Notes under the pieces: model-generated
Database searches by the model: none
Seen by the model: only the letters and a program-made list of their open reading frames with translations
Told to the model about the DNA's origin: nothing
In this document: positions 10,853 to 19,682 of the stretch, one piece after another
Layout of the letters: each line of letters opens with the position of its first letter
Position numbering within the stretch: position 1 is the first letter of the stretch
Origin: Sphingomonas panni
GTDB taxonomy: Bacteria; Pseudomonadota; Alphaproteobacteria; Sphingomonadales; Sphingomonadaceae
DNA: 64,000 bases
Reading direction: 5' to 3'
Assembly: GCF_022664435.1 (NCBI RefSeq)
Contig: NZ_JAKREU010000001.1
Span: forward strand, 124,001-188,000
Translations under genes and position numbers: made by a program

Positions 10853-11344
10853 TCAGCCGATCGGCCTCATCATCATGAGGCAAGGCGTGTCCTCACCCCA
10901 CAAGTCCGGAAACACCTCAAGCGGCTCGAACCCGCTGGCTTCATAAAAGAGCCGGGTTTCGGCATAATGCGGATCGGGATGGGATGCCGCCAGGGTCTTG
11001 ACGGTCAACCAGCGGACGCTCTCGGCTCTTAGCATGGTTTCTGCTTGCTCGATCAGTTTGCGTCCGCAGCCCCTACCGCGCTGATCCCGCGCGACACCAA
11101 TTACATGAATCTCGGCTGCGACCGATGTATGCTTTTCCAGCGAGAGAAAGCCGGCAGCTTTCCCGTCCTCCGTATAGGCGACCAGGGTTGGCAAGCGGGT
11201 CGTGGCTGCGACATATTCGTCCAGCGATTCAGGCCGTCCGAACCATTCGGGCAGGCTGTCGAGAATGTTTCTCGCAATAATCTCTGTCCCTTCGCGCACC
11301 ACTTCGATCCGGTACGTTCCAGCACTTGATGCGACGCCGCTCAT
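10853..11344 (-). CDS. GNAT family N-acetyltransferase
   Basis: 163 residues from an ATG at 11344 with a GGGGG site upstream. The GNAT core is recognisable: motif A with VIGVARDQRGRGCGRKLIEQAE for acetyl-CoA binding, then a C-terminal TRLFYEASGFEPLEVF typical of motif B. The substrate amine is unknown. It lies convergent to the HhH gene with 78 bases between. Confidence 0.85.
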   Translation of the reverse strand: MSGVASSAGTYRIEVVREGTEIIARNILDSLPEWFGRPESLDEYVAATTRLPTLVAYTEDGKAAGFLSLEKHTSVAAEIHVIGVARDQRGRGCGRKLIEQAETMLRAESVRWLTVKTLAASHPDPHYAETRLFYEASGFEPLEVFPDLWGEDTPCLMMMRPIG

Positions 11345-11567
11345 ATGGCCCCCGTTATCGATGGGTAATGCCGTCGTTCGACGAGATCGCCAGGGGCTGT
11401 CACGCGCCGCTTGCGGGCTTCCCGATTGGGAACCTACGACGGGAAAGGCCGATACCGGCGCGGCAACCCGCGCGCTGTGCCTTGCATCTTCTCGAAACCT
11501 GTTCCCGAATGGGCTTTCCCGAAATGCCGGACGCGGACGGGGAAACGGGAAACTTCCCCGCCGGGCG
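11345..11567. other. Intergenic region after the CBS-domain gene
   Basis: About 220 bases without a credible gene. A GGGGAA/TTCCCC palindrome near 11550 could be a weak terminator for the gene ending at 11568, but it has no clear T run. The GNAT promoter must lie here. Confidence 0.35.
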
Positions 11568-12872
11568 CTATGCCGCCTGTTCGACCAGCAATTTGTCGAT
11601 CTTGCGCCCGTCCATGTCGACGATCTCGAAGCGCCAGCCCTGTTCGGTGAAATGCTCGCCCTCGGTCGGCAGATGCTTGAGCACCGCGAGCGCCAACCCG
11701 GCGACGGTCGCATAGTCGCGGTCCTCGGGCAGGTCGATGCCGATCCGTTCGGCCAGCTGGTCGGCGGGCGTCTGGCCCGATACCAGCAGCGACCCGTCCT
11801 CGCGGCGGATGATGTGCGGCGAATCGCCTTCCTCCGCATCCGACGCGAAGTCGCCGGCGATGGCGCGCAGCAGGTCGGCGGGGGTCACGATCCCTTCGAA
11901 ATGGCCATATTCGTCGTGGACGAGGCCCATCGGCACCGCCGCGCGGCGGATCGCCTGCAGCGCGTCCATCGCATCGACCTGATCGGGCAGGACCGGTGCC
12001 TCGTGCAGCAGGGTGCGCAGATCGAGCGGCTCGCCGCGACAGATCGCCGCGACGATGTCGCGCGCCTGCACGACGCCGATCACCGCATCGACCGACCCTT
12101 CGGCGACCGGCAGGCGGGTATGCGGCGTGGTCGCCATCGCCGCGCGGATGCCGGCATCGTCGAGCGTGACGTCGAGCCATTCGACCTCGGTGCGCGGCGT
12201 CATCACCTCGCGCACCGGGCGGTCGGCCAAGCGGACGACGCCGGAAATGATCGAGCGCTCATGCTCCTCGATCACGCCCGACTTGCTGGCTTCGGCGACC
12301 AGCAGGTGCAGTTCCTCCGCCGTCACCCGGTTTTCGGATTCGCGGTTCATGCGCAGCAGCTTGAAGATCAGGCCCGAGGTCGTGTCGAGCAGCCAGACGA
12401 ACGGCGCGGTGATCCGCGACAGCCACAGCATCGGCACCGCGACCAGCACCGCGATCGGCTCCGGGCTGCGCAGCGCGAACTGTTTCGGCACCAGCTCGCC
12501 GATCACCAGGCTGGCGAAGGTCGTGACGCCGATCACGACGCCGAAGCCGACATTGGCCGCCAGCGATTCGGGCAGGCCGAGCAGCACCAGCCGCTCACCC
12601 ACCGGCCCGCCCAGGCTCGCCCCCGAATAGGCGCCCGACAGGATGCCGATCAGCGTGATGCCGATCTGGACGGTCGACAGGAACTTGCCGGGATCGTCGG
12701 CCAGCCGCATCGCGGTCTGTGCGCCCCTGCCCCCCGCCTTTGCCAGGCCTTCCAGCCGTGCCTTGCGCGCGGACACGATGGCGAGTTCGGACATGGCGAA
12801 CAGGCCGTTCAACGCCACCAGCGCGAGGATGATGACGACGTCGAACCAGGGGAAGGGTGTGAGAGGTTCCAT
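11568..12872 (-). CDS. CNNM/CorC-type membrane protein with CBS domains (hemolysin C family)
   Basis: 434 residues. Domains in order: DUF21/CNNM transmembrane domain (residues 1-195, beginning PFPWFDVVIILALVALNGLFAMSE), a pair of CBS domains (about 210-330, starting VREVMTPRTEVEWLDV), and a CorC_HlyC transporter-associated domain at the C-terminus. Members are implicated in Mg2+ or Co2+ efflux; the 'hemolysin' label is historical. ATG at 12872 fits the family N-terminus better than an upstream ATG at 12911. It stands alone, divergent from the OmpA-like gene. Confidence 0.9.
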   Translation of the reverse strand: MEPLTPFPWFDVVIILALVALNGLFAMSELAIVSARKARLEGLAKAGGRGAQTAMRLADDPGKFLSTVQIGITLIGILSGAYSGASLGGPVGERLVLLGLPESLAANVGFGVVIGVTTFASLVIGELVPKQFALRSPEPIAVLVAVPMLWLSRITAPFVWLLDTTSGLIFKLLRMNRESENRVTAEELHLLVAEASKSGVIEEHERSIISGVVRLADRPVREVMTPRTEVEWLDVTLDDAGIRAAMATTPHTRLPVAEGSVDAVIGVVQARDIVAAICRGEPLDLRTLLHEAPVLPDQVDAMDALQAIRRAAVPMGLVHDEYGHFEGIVTPADLLRAIAGDFASDAEEGDSPHIIRREDGSLLVSGQTPADQLAERIGIDLPEDRDYATVAGLALAVLKHLPTEGEHFTEQGWRFEIVDMDGRKIDKLLVEQAA

Positions 12873-13047
12873 TGAACTGCCCCACCCATGCCGCAATGCC
12901 GCGCCCCGCACAACCGGCGAGTCGCGGCGGGACGATCAATTTGCGCCCCGGTCGGTCAGGAACCGTTCAAAACGGGTGCGGAACAAGTGGCGCGTTGCCC
13001 GGTTTTTCCGGGCAAGACCGAAAATGGATACGTTGGAGGACATGGAC

Positions 13048-13725
13048 ATGGCGAAGGGCTCGAAATTCTGGATCGCGGGTGCGCTGTCGGCGGCGCTGCT
13101 GACCGGCGGCTGCGTGACCGACCCGGAAACCGGCGAGCGCAGCATCTCGCGCGCGGCGATCGGCGGCATCGGCGGCGCGGTCGGCGGCTACCTGCTGGGC
13201 GATCTGGTCGGCGGCCGGCGTGACCGGACCGAGAAGATCCTGGGTGCCGGTATCGGCGGCCTCGCCGGCGCGGGGATCGGCGCGTATATGGACAAGCAGG
13301 AGCGCGACCTGCGCGCCCGCACCGCCGGCACCGATGTCGAAGTGACGCGGCGCGGCGACGACCTGGTGCTCAACATGCCGGCGGGCATCACCTTCGTCTA
13401 TGACAGCGCCAATGTGCAGCCGCAGTTCCGCGCGACGCTGGACCAGGTCGCCGACGTGCTGCGCGACTATAACCAGACCTATATCGACGTGTACGGCCAT
13501 ACCGATTCGACCGGGTCGGACGCCTATAACCAGACGCTGTCGGAGCGCCGCGCATCGTCGGTCGCGACCTATCTGACGTCGCGGGGCGTACAGTCGGCGC
13601 GCATCGGCACGCGCGGCTTCGGCGAGACCCAGCCGATCGCGTCGAACGAGACCGAGGAAGGCCGCGCCGAAAACCGCCGCGTCGAGATCAAGATCGTGCC
13701 GATCGAGCAGGACCAGCTGCGTTGA
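13048..13725 (+). CDS. OmpA-family lipoprotein with glycine-zipper domain
   Basis: 225 residues from an ATG at 13048 with GGAGGA 7 bases upstream; an ATG at 13042 is too close to that site. Signal peptide with lipobox LTGGC (residues 17-21), then a Gly-rich zipper region (AAIGGIGGAVGGYLLGDLVGG, AGIGGLAGAGIGAYMDK), and a C-terminal OmpA peptidoglycan-binding domain with TYIDVYGHTDSTGSDAYNQ and NRRVEIKI. It should be an outer membrane lipoprotein bound to peptidoglycan, similar to the YiaD type. Single gene. Confidence 0.92.
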   Translation: MAKGSKFWIAGALSAALLTGGCVTDPETGERSISRAAIGGIGGAVGGYLLGDLVGGRRDRTEKILGAGIGGLAGAGIGAYMDKQERDLRARTAGTDVEVTRRGDDLVLNMPAGITFVYDSANVQPQFRATLDQVADVLRDYNQTYIDVYGHTDSTGSDAYNQTLSERRASSVATYLTSRGVQSARIGTRGFGETQPIASNETEEGRAENRRVEIKIVPIEQDQLR

Positions 13726-13748
13726 TCCGACGGTAAATTCACTTTCTT

Positions 13749-13830
13749 CGTCACCCCGGACTTGATCCGGGGTCCCGGTTCCTACTTCGGTCAAAGAGAA
13801 GCGGGACCCCGGGTCGAGCCCGGGGTGACG
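13749..13830. repeat. REP palindrome (CGTCACCCCGGACTTGATCC family), 82 bp
   Basis: The arm CGTCACCCCGGACTTGATCC at 13749 and its inverted copy ending CCCGGGGTGACG at 13830 enclose a short AT-richer centre. An 82-bp copy of the same element lies at 32853-32934. Here it sits between the convergent OmpA and map genes, where it could also stop transcription. Confidence 0.8.
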
Positions 13831-13855
13831 ACCTTTCTGAGGATATGCCTACCCA

Positions 13856-14644
13856 TCACCGCCGCGGCGGTGTCTCGTCCGACCGCAGCGTCAGCACCTC
13901 GACCCCGTTGGCGGTCACCGCGACCGTGTGTTCGAACTGGGCCGACAATTTCCCGTCGGCGGTGACGACGGTCCAGTCGTCCTCCTCCTGCGCGACCTTG
14001 CGCGATCCCTGATTGACCATCGGTTCGATGGTGAAAGTCATGCCCTGCTGCAGCACCGCACCGGTGCCGGGACGGCCGAAATTGAGGACCGAGGGTTCCT
14101 CGTGCATCTCGCGGCCGATGCCGTGCCCGCAATATTCGCGCACCACGCTATAGCCCTGTTTCTTGGCATGGCGTTCGATCGCCGCGCCGATATCGCCCAG
14201 ACGCGCGCCGGGGCGGACCTGCGCGATGCCGGCCCACATCGCCGCCTGTGCCGCCTGCACCAGCCGCCGGGCCTGCGGGGTAACGGTGCCGACCATATAG
14301 GTCTTGGACGAATCGGCGATGAAGCCGTTCTTTTCGAGCGTGATGTCGAGGTTGACGATATCGCCGTCGCGTACGGTCACCGCCTCATCGGGTACGCCGT
14401 GGCAGACGACGTCGTTGATTGAGCTGTTGAGGACATAGGCAAAGCCATACTGCCCCTTGCTCGCCGGGCGCGCGGCGCAATCCTCGACGATGAACCGCTC
14501 CACTAGGTCGTTGATCGCGAGCGTCGACATGCCGGCAAGCGGCTGGCGGTCGAGCATTTCGAACACGCTGGCGAGCAACCGGCCCGATTCGCGCATCAGG
14601 GCGAGTTCGGCGGGGGACTTCACCATGTCAGGCAGCGACCGCAT
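13856..14644 (-). CDS. map: Methionine aminopeptidase, type I
   Basis: 262 residues from 14644, or 256 from the in-frame ATG at 14626 just past the upstream stop. It removes N-terminal Met from new proteins. The metal ligands are visible: Asp pair in NLDITLEKNGFIADSS, His in YCGHGIGREMHEEP, Glu in FTIEPM and the last Glu in FEHTVAV. The gene overlaps the ParD-like gene by 17 bases if the first ATG is used, so the two are cotranscribed and probably translationally coupled. Confidence 0.95.
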   Translation of the reverse strand: MRSLPDMVKSPAELALMRESGRLLASVFEMLDRQPLAGMSTLAINDLVERFIVEDCAARPASKGQYGFAYVLNSSINDVVCHGVPDEAVTVRDGDIVNLDITLEKNGFIADSSKTYMVGTVTPQARRLVQAAQAAMWAGIAQVRPGARLGDIGAAIERHAKKQGYSVVREYCGHGIGREMHEEPSVLNFGRPGTGAVLQQGMTFTIEPMVNQGSRKVAQEEDDWTVVTADGKLSAQFEHTVAVTANGVEVLTLRSDETPPRR

Positions 14645-14834
14645 CGACTGCGCGGACCTGTGCGGCGGCGAGGCGGGTGCGGACGATGTCGTTGAACGTC
14701 AGGTCGGGATTGGCTTCGGCGATCATTCCGATCGTCATCCAGAATTCGGCCTGTGCATTGATCGAGCGGCACAGCACCCCGCTCGCCCGCCGCACTTCCT
14801 CATGCAGCGCGTCGTCGATCTTCACGATACCCAT
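14628..14834 (-). CDS. ParD-like antitoxin family protein
   Basis: 68 residues starting MGIVKIDDALHEEVRRASG, a clear match to the ParD_like family: a ribbon-helix-helix-type start followed by INAQAEFWMTIGMIAEANP. The family is named after the ParD antitoxin, but no ParE-type toxin gene is adjacent; instead the next gene is map. It may be an RHH regulator. A GGATCG ribosome site precedes the ATG. Confidence 0.8.
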   Translation of the reverse strand: MGIVKIDDALHEEVRRASGVLCRSINAQAEFWMTIGMIAEANPDLTFNDIVRTRLAAAQVRAVDAVAA

Positions 14835-14882
14835 TGCGATCCTTTCGATATACGAAACATATATGATCCGTATATCGCGCGG

Positions 14883-15335
14883 TCAACTGCCGCGTCGGCT
14901 CGCGAAGAAATCGCGTAGCAGCGCCGCCGATTCGGCCTCGGCGATGCCGGAATAAATGTCCGGGCGATGATGGCAGGTCGGCTGGGTGAAGAAGCGCGGA
15001 CCGTATTCGACCGCCCCGCCCTTTGCATCCGACGCACCATAATAGAGCCGGGCGATACGGGCGTGGGCGATGGCCCCCGCGCACATCGCGCACGGCTCCA
15101 GCGTGACCCACAGGTCGCAATCCTCCAGCCGGTCGCGGCCAAGCGCGCGCGCGGCGGCGCGAATCGCCAGGATTTCGGCATGGGCGGTCGGATCGGCCAG
15201 CGCGCGCGGGGCGTTGGCGGCGGTGGCGATCACCTGCCCGTGGCGCGTCACCACCGCGCCGACCGGCACCTCGCCCGAATCGGCGGCACCGCGGGCGGCG
15301 GCAAGCGCGTGGCGCATCGGGGCAGCGTCGAACAT
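14883..15335 (-). CDS. tadA: tRNA adenosine(34) deaminase TadA
   Basis: 150 residues, normal for bacterial TadA, which converts A34 to inosine in tRNA-Arg(ACG). The zinc/catalytic motifs are HAEILAI (His and proton-shuttling Glu) and EPCAMCAGAI (two Cys). It is 48 bases from the ParD-like gene on the same strand and probably starts the tadA-parD-like-map unit. Confidence 0.94.
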   Translation of the reverse strand: MFDAAPMRHALAAARGAADSGEVPVGAVVTRHGQVIATAANAPRALADPTAHAEILAIRAAARALGRDRLEDCDLWVTLEPCAMCAGAIAHARIARLYYGASDAKGGAVEYGPRFFTQPTCHHRPDIYSGIAEAESAALLRDFFASRRGS

Positions 15336-15373
15336 GCGACCCCCTTGCCAGCCGGGACCGCCGCTCGCCAGCG

Positions 15374-15601
15374 TTACTGGGGGGCCTTTTCGACGTTGAC
15401 CGTGGGTACCGCGACCGTGCGGTTAACGGTGCCGACATCCACCTTGCCGACCTCGACGTCGAACTTGGGCACCTGCCCGCCCTCGATCTTGACCTGCGGC
15501 AATGCGCCCTGCTGCGTCTGCGGAATGCCGATGACCTGAAAGATCATCAGCCCCGCGATGATCAGCACGACCACACCCAGCAATGCCAGAAATCCGCGCA
15601 T
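15374..15601 (-). CDS. Small single-pass membrane protein, unknown function
   Basis: 75 residues from an ATG at 15601 with GGGAGA upstream. One N-terminal transmembrane segment ([24 protein letters not shown]) followed by a Gln/Val-rich periplasmic tail with an alternating [20 protein letters not shown] pattern suggesting beta strands. It resembles small conserved sphingomonad proteins with no assigned role. Confidence 0.65.
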   Translation of the reverse strand: MRGFLALLGVVVLIIAGLMIFQVIGIPQTQQGALPQVKIEGGQVPKFDVEVGKVDVGTVNRTVAVPTVNVEKAPQ

Positions 15602-15765
15602 CCATAGTCTCCCGATATTGCCATCATCCGAATCGTTGCCGTAACAACGCAGTCGCGGCGGTAGCGGTTGCACGCGCGCCCTTGCGGTTGACGCGGCAGT
15701 CGTTCGACGCTATCCGCGCCGTCTTTCCGGGGCATTGTCCCGACACAGAATCAGGATCAACGATC

Positions 15766-16065
15766 ATGTCGCGCATCTGCGAGCTGACCGGCAAGGGCCG
15801 GCAGGTGGGTCACAATGTTTCCCACGCCAACAACAAGACCAAGCGCACGTTCCTGCCGAACCTGCAGAACGTCACGCTGATGTCGGAAGCGCTGGAGCGC
15901 TCGATCCGCCTGCGCGTGTCGACCCACGGCCTGCGTTCGGTCGAGCATGTCGGCGGCCTCGACAACTGGCTGCTGAAGACCAGCGACGACGACCTGTCGC
16001 TGCGCGCTCGCCGCCTGAAGCGCGACGTGAAGAAGAAGGCCGTCGCGGCAGCCGCCGCCGCCTGA
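15766..16065 (+). CDS. rpmB: 50S ribosomal protein L28
   Basis: 99 residues with the signature start [20 protein letters not shown], the N-terminal Cys-free alphaproteobacterial form, and the L28 core [17 protein letters not shown]. The basic C-terminus ends in an alanine run. An AGGAT site precedes the ATG. It stands alone with its own terminator. Confidence 0.97.
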   Translation: MSRICELTGKGRQVGHNVSHANNKTKRTFLPNLQNVTLMSEALERSIRLRVSTHGLRSVEHVGGLDNWLLKTSDDDLSLRARRLKRDVKKKAVAAAAAA

Positions 16066-16090
16066 TTCGGTCACGCCGGTTGAACGATGG

Positions 16091-16127
16091 ACCCGCCGGG
16101 GCGCTGCGTAGCGACCCGGCGGGTTTT
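16091..16127 (+). terminator. Intrinsic terminator of rpmB
   Basis: A perfect 10-bp stem, ACCCGCCGGG with CCCGGCGGGT, around a 13-base loop, then TTTTGT. It begins 25 bases after the rpmB stop. Confidence 0.88.
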
Positions 16128-16326
16128 GTCGTGGGTCCGGCCGCGAACGGGGTGGGACAGATGGTCCATGCCGAACTGTTTCATGTCTGCAGCGCATGCC
16201 ATCCGGCACCCGACCGCGAGATCGCGGAAGCGCGGTGGGTCTTCCCGGCGACGGCGGAGACGATGCCGCTCACCCGCCGACGCGCGACCATGTGCTGCCA
16301 CTGTTCACCGCACTGGCCCCGTCCGC
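16128..16326. other. Region before DUF523 with no supported gene
   Basis: The three + frames carry long open stretches, but none has a ribosome site or protein-like sequence that holds. One frame contains HVCSACHPAPD, which is not enough to call a gene. Confidence 0.35.
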
Positions 16327-16902
16327 ATGACCCTGCCCAGGCTACTCGTCAGCGCCTGCCTGCTCGGGCGGCCGGTGCGTTACGACGGCTCGGCCAGGAC
16401 GCTTGAGGATGCGCTGCTCGACCGCTGGGTCGCGCAAGGGCGTGTCGTGTCGGTCTGTCCGGAGGGGATGGCGGGCCTGCCCACGCCCCGGCTGCTCGCG
16501 GAGATCGCGGCGGGACAGGACGGAACGGCGGTAACGGGCGGCACTGCCCGCGTCGTCGAGGCCGACGGGACGGATGTGACCGATATCTATCTGGCCGGTG
16601 CGCGACTCGCGCTCGACCAGGCGATCCGCCACGGTTGCCGTCATGCGCTGCTGACCGATGGCAGCCCCTCGTGCGGCGGCGACTTCATCTATGACGGCAG
16701 TTTCCAGGGTCGGCGGATCGAAGGAGCCGGCGTGACCGCCGCGCTCCTGCGCCAGCATGGGATAGCCGTGTTCGCGCCGGGCGATTTGTCGGCGCTGGCG
16801 GCAGCACTGGGGGAACGGGATCGGTTCTGGGGTCCGATCGACATTAAGCGACGATCTTCACTATTCGTCATTCCCGCGCAGGCGGGAATCCATAACTACT
16901 GA
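16327..16902 (+). CDS. DUF523 family protein with REP-encoded C-terminus
   Basis: 191 residues. DUF523 landmarks: LLVSACLLGRPVRYDG at the start, VVSVCPEGMAGLPTPR, and GSPSCGGDFIYDGSF with paired Cys that may bind metal or a cofactor. Function is unknown. The last 12 residues (FVIPAQAGIHNY) are translated from the arm of a REP palindrome that begins at 16866, so the natural stop was probably lost or moved when the element inserted. The ATG at 16327 was chosen from the family N-terminus; the region from 16128 to 16326 shows no clear gene. Confidence 0.85.
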   Translation: MTLPRLLVSACLLGRPVRYDGSARTLEDALLDRWVAQGRVVSVCPEGMAGLPTPRLLAEIAAGQDGTAVTGGTARVVEADGTDVTDIYLAGARLALDQAIRHGCRHALLTDGSPSCGGDFIYDGSFQGRRIEGAGVTAALLRQHGIAVFAPGDLSALAAALGERDRFWGPIDIKRRSSLFVIPAQAGIHNY

Positions 16903-16961
16903 CGTTTCGGCTGGACTCGCGACGCTGGCGCACATGGACTCCCCCCTAGGCGCGAGTGACG
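16866..16961. repeat. REP palindrome pair overlapping the DUF523 3' end
   Basis: The arm CGTCATTCCCGCGCAGGCGG at 16866 belongs to the family also at 4549, 21601 and 42119. The second arm near 16940-16961 is degenerate (ACTCCCCCCTAGGCGCGAG). Confidence 0.75.
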
Positions 16962-17048
16962 GTAGGGACATAGCAGTCGTCCCGCATCTCAAGGGACTGA
17001 ATGTCGATCGGCGCTCCGGTCTGATCCATCTGCCCTGAAAACTGAAAC

Positions 17049-17130
17049 CTCACCCCAGCGGAGGCTGGGGTCTCTGGCGGCTCCTGCGGCGTGCTACCAG
17101 CGGGAGATCCCAGCCTTCGCTGGGATGACG
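17049..17130. repeat. REP palindrome (CACCCCAGCGGAGGCTGGGG family)
   Basis: Arms CACCCCAGCGGAGGCTGGGG at about 17051 and CCCAGCCTTCGCTGGGATGA near 17110-17129 enclose a centre with GGCTCCTGCGGCGTGC. Related copies lie at 21449 and 24943. Confidence 0.75.
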
Positions 17131-17137
17131 CGACGGA

Positions 17138-17284
17138 TCAGCGCTGCAGGATCGGGCGCTCGAGCACTACCGGATCAGGGGGCGCCGGCACGATGGCGAG
17201 TTCGGCGCGCGGCGAGGCGATAAGAGGACGCGATGCCGGTCCGTCATCGCCGATCGCCTCCAGCAAGAAGCGCCCGCCGAGCAT
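17138..17284 (-). CDS. Possible small protein, 48 residues
   Basis: An ORF from an ATG at 17284 with strong G/C third positions; it ends PAPPDPVVLERPILQR. There is no clear ribosome site at this ATG and the frame stays open further upstream, into the end of the UDP-sugar dehydrogenase gene. I do not recognise it. It may be a small protein or a chance reading of GC-rich DNA. Confidence 0.3.
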   Translation of the reverse strand: MLGGRFLLEAIGDDGPASRPLIASPRAELAIVPAPPDPVVLERPILQR

Positions 17285-17352
17285 GATCGACGGACGCTTC
17301 TTCCACAGTGCTCGACGCGCCCCGAACCGGGGGCCGGGCAGCCCCGCCCCGG

Positions 17353-18519
17353 TCAGTCCGAGCCGAAGATGTCGCGGGTGAACAGCTTGTCGCCGATATC
17401 CTCCAGTTCGGGGGCAGCGCGGTTGGCGATGATAACGTCGCAATCAGCCTTGAACTTGGCGATATCCTTGACGACCGCCGACCCGAAGAAATGCTCTTCG
17501 TTGAGCGCGGGTTCGTACACGACGACCTCGATCCCCTTGGCCTTCACCCGCTTCATGATCCCCTGGATCGACGACTGGCGGAAATTGTCCGATCCGGCCT
17601 TCATGGTAAGACGGTACACGCCGACCTTCTTCGGCTTGCGGGCGATGATCTGGTCGGCGAGGAAGTCCTTGCGGGTGCGGTTCGCATCGACGATCGCGCG
17701 GATCAGGTTCTGCGGCACTTCGGAATAGTTCGCCAGCAGCTGCTTGGTGTCCTTGGGCAGGCAATAGCCGCCATAGCCGAAGCTGGGGTTGTTATACTGC
17801 ATCCCCACGCGCGGATCGAGGCCGACGCCCTCGATGATCTGCCGCGTGTTCATGCCACCGGCGATCGCATAGCTGTCGAGTTCGTTGAAGAAGGCGACGC
17901 GCATCGCGAGATAGGTGTTGGCGAACAGCTTGATCGCCTCCGCCTCGCGCGAATCAGTGAACAGGATTGGCGCATCCTTCTTTTCCGCACCCTGCAGCAA
18001 CAGGTCGGCGAAAATGCGCGCACGGTCCGAGCGTTCGCCGACGATGATGCGCGACGGATGGAGATTGTCGTAGAGGGCGCGGCCTTCGCGCAGGAATTCG
18101 GGGCTGAAGATCACCTGCGGCGCGTTCAGCCGGATGCGGACGTCCTCGACGAAGCCGACCGGGATGGTCGACTTGATGACGACGGTCGATTGCGGGGCGT
18201 GTTCGACCGCCACCTTGATGACCGCCTCGACCGAGCCGGTGTTGAACTTGTCGGTTTCGACGTCGTAGTTGGTCGGGGTGGCGACGATGACGTAATCCGC
18301 CCCGGCCAGTGCGACCGCCGCATCGGTGGTCGCCGACAGGTTCAGTTCGCGCTCCGACAGGAACTGTTCCAGTTCGGTATCGATGATCGGCGACTTGCGA
18401 TCGTTGACCAGCGCGACGCGCTCCTCGGAAATGTCGACCGCGACGACGTCGTTATGCTGCGCCAGCAGGACGGCATTCGACATGCCGACATATCCTAGGC
18501 CGAAAACCGCGATCTTCAT
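17353..18519 (-). CDS. ugd: UDP-glucose/UDP-sugar 6-dehydrogenase
   Basis: 388 residues, the same length as E. coli Ugd. It starts [20 protein letters not shown] (NAD-binding Rossmann motif), has the STIPVGF loop, the FSPEFLREG motif, and the catalytic Cys in [16 protein letters not shown]. It oxidises UDP-glucose to UDP-glucuronate using two NAD+. The product can feed the nucleotide-sugar epimerase encoded at 28566 and envelope polysaccharides. Confidence 0.93.
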   Translation of the reverse strand: MKIAVFGLGYVGMSNAVLLAQHNDVVAVDISEERVALVNDRKSPIIDTELEQFLSERELNLSATTDAAVALAGADYVIVATPTNYDVETDKFNTGSVEAVIKVAVEHAPQSTVVIKSTIPVGFVEDVRIRLNAPQVIFSPEFLREGRALYDNLHPSRIIVGERSDRARIFADLLLQGAEKKDAPILFTDSREAEAIKLFANTYLAMRVAFFNELDSYAIAGGMNTRQIIEGVGLDPRVGMQYNNPSFGYGGYCLPKDTKQLLANYSEVPQNLIRAIVDANRTRKDFLADQIIARKPKKVGVYRLTMKAGSDNFRQSSIQGIMKRVKAKGIEVVVYEPALNEEHFFGSAVVKDIAKFKADCDVIIANRAAPELEDIGDKLFTRDIFGSD

Positions 18520-18643
18520 TCGATGTATCCCCGAAAAATATCGTTCTGCGTCTATCCCCCCCGATGGCATCACGACAAGCCCTTTGCTGCACCACAGCAT
18601 AGCCGAAAATATCGGCTTGGGACACTATGTTGGCCAAATGTGG

Positions 18644-19615
18644 TCACAAGCGCAACGGCAGCGCGAATTTCAGTAGCAAGGTCCGTTGGGTGATCGATTG
18701 GTTATCGTCGGATACGACCCACAGGATCAGCCGATCGCCTTCGCGAACCAGCGCCAATCCTTCAAAATTATCGTGCAGCGCGGGCGGTTCGAACCGGGCG
18801 ATGGTGCGCCCGGTCACGAGCTGGCCCGGACGCAGGCCGCGCATGTCGGCGATCTGCAGCCGCGCCGTGAAATAGTCGCGCAGGCTGATGCTGCGCGTCA
18901 GGACCAGCAACCGTCCATCGGGCAGCGCGACCGCATCGGTCACGCGGTAGTCGGCGGGTGCCTGGTAGCGGAACGGCATCGGCCGGATGCCGGGCGCAGT
19001 CGGGTCGCCGGAAAAGCGCAGCGCGGAATAGCCCTGCCGGCCCTTGCGGCCATGCGCCTCGCTCAACACTACCACCGATCCGTCTGGCATCGCCGCCATC
19101 GCTTCGGGGCCGCCATTTTCCGACCAGCGCCGCATCGCGCGCGGCGCGGCATGTCGCACCGGGCGGAGGTCGCGGTCGAAGCGCCATATCTGGTTGTCGC
19201 GTTCATAGCCGACCAGCATGTCCCCGCCCGGCAACACTGCCAGCGATTCGGTGTCGCGGTCGCGCTTTTCCCAGCCCGTCCCCGGCCCCGCCAGTTCGGT
19301 GACCCGGGTATCGCGCACCCGCCAGTCGCGCCCCATCCGGAAGCGGAGCAAACCACCGCCATCGGACAGGAGCATGAACCGGTCGCCCGCGACGTGGATC
19401 GCGGAAAAGCCGCCAAACGCCGGATCCGACGCGGTCAGGGACACGCCGCCGAGATACGTCAGGGCGCCGTTGCGCATCCGTCGCGGATCCGCCGGATAGA
19501 GATCCACCGGGGCCGCATCGACCTGCGGTGCCGCGCGATAGAGCGGCAGCCGTTCCGAACCGCTCCACGAGGGAAGCAGCAACAGCACGGCGAGACAGAC
19601 CAGCAGAATACGCAT
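18644..19615 (-). CDS. Esterase-like phytase domain protein, secreted
   Basis: 323 residues from an ATG at 19615. The N-terminus MRILLVCLAVLLLLPSWSG is a signal peptide. The body fits the 'esterase-like activity of phytase' family, a beta-propeller-like fold: LTYLGGVSLTASDPAFGGFSAIHV, DTESLAVLPGGDMLVGYERDNQIWRF, GPEAMAAMPDGSVVVLSE, HDNFEGLALV. Biochemical role unproven; phosphomonoester or ester cleavage in the periplasm is a guess from the family name. Divergent from dapE. Confidence 0.8.
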   Translation of the reverse strand: MRILLVCLAVLLLLPSWSGSERLPLYRAAPQVDAAPVDLYPADPRRMRNGALTYLGGVSLTASDPAFGGFSAIHVAGDRFMLLSDGGGLLRFRMGRDWRVRDTRVTELAGPGTGWEKRDRDTESLAVLPGGDMLVGYERDNQIWRFDRDLRPVRHAAPRAMRRWSENGGPEAMAAMPDGSVVVLSEAHGRKGRQGYSALRFSGDPTAPGIRPMPFRYQAPADYRVTDAVALPDGRLLVLTRSISLRDYFTARLQIADMRGLRPGQLVTGRTIARFEPPALHDNFEGLALVREGDRLILWVVSDDNQSITQRTLLLKFALPLRL

Positions 19616-19682
19616 CGCCCCCGCCTTACCCGATCGCTTCCCTGCCGCCAGTAGCCTTTTGCCGCGATTAGGGTACAGCGCG

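Noticed and set aside
14628..14834. Complete toxin-antitoxin pair
   Set aside because: Only a ParD-like protein is present; the neighbours are map and tadA, not toxins.
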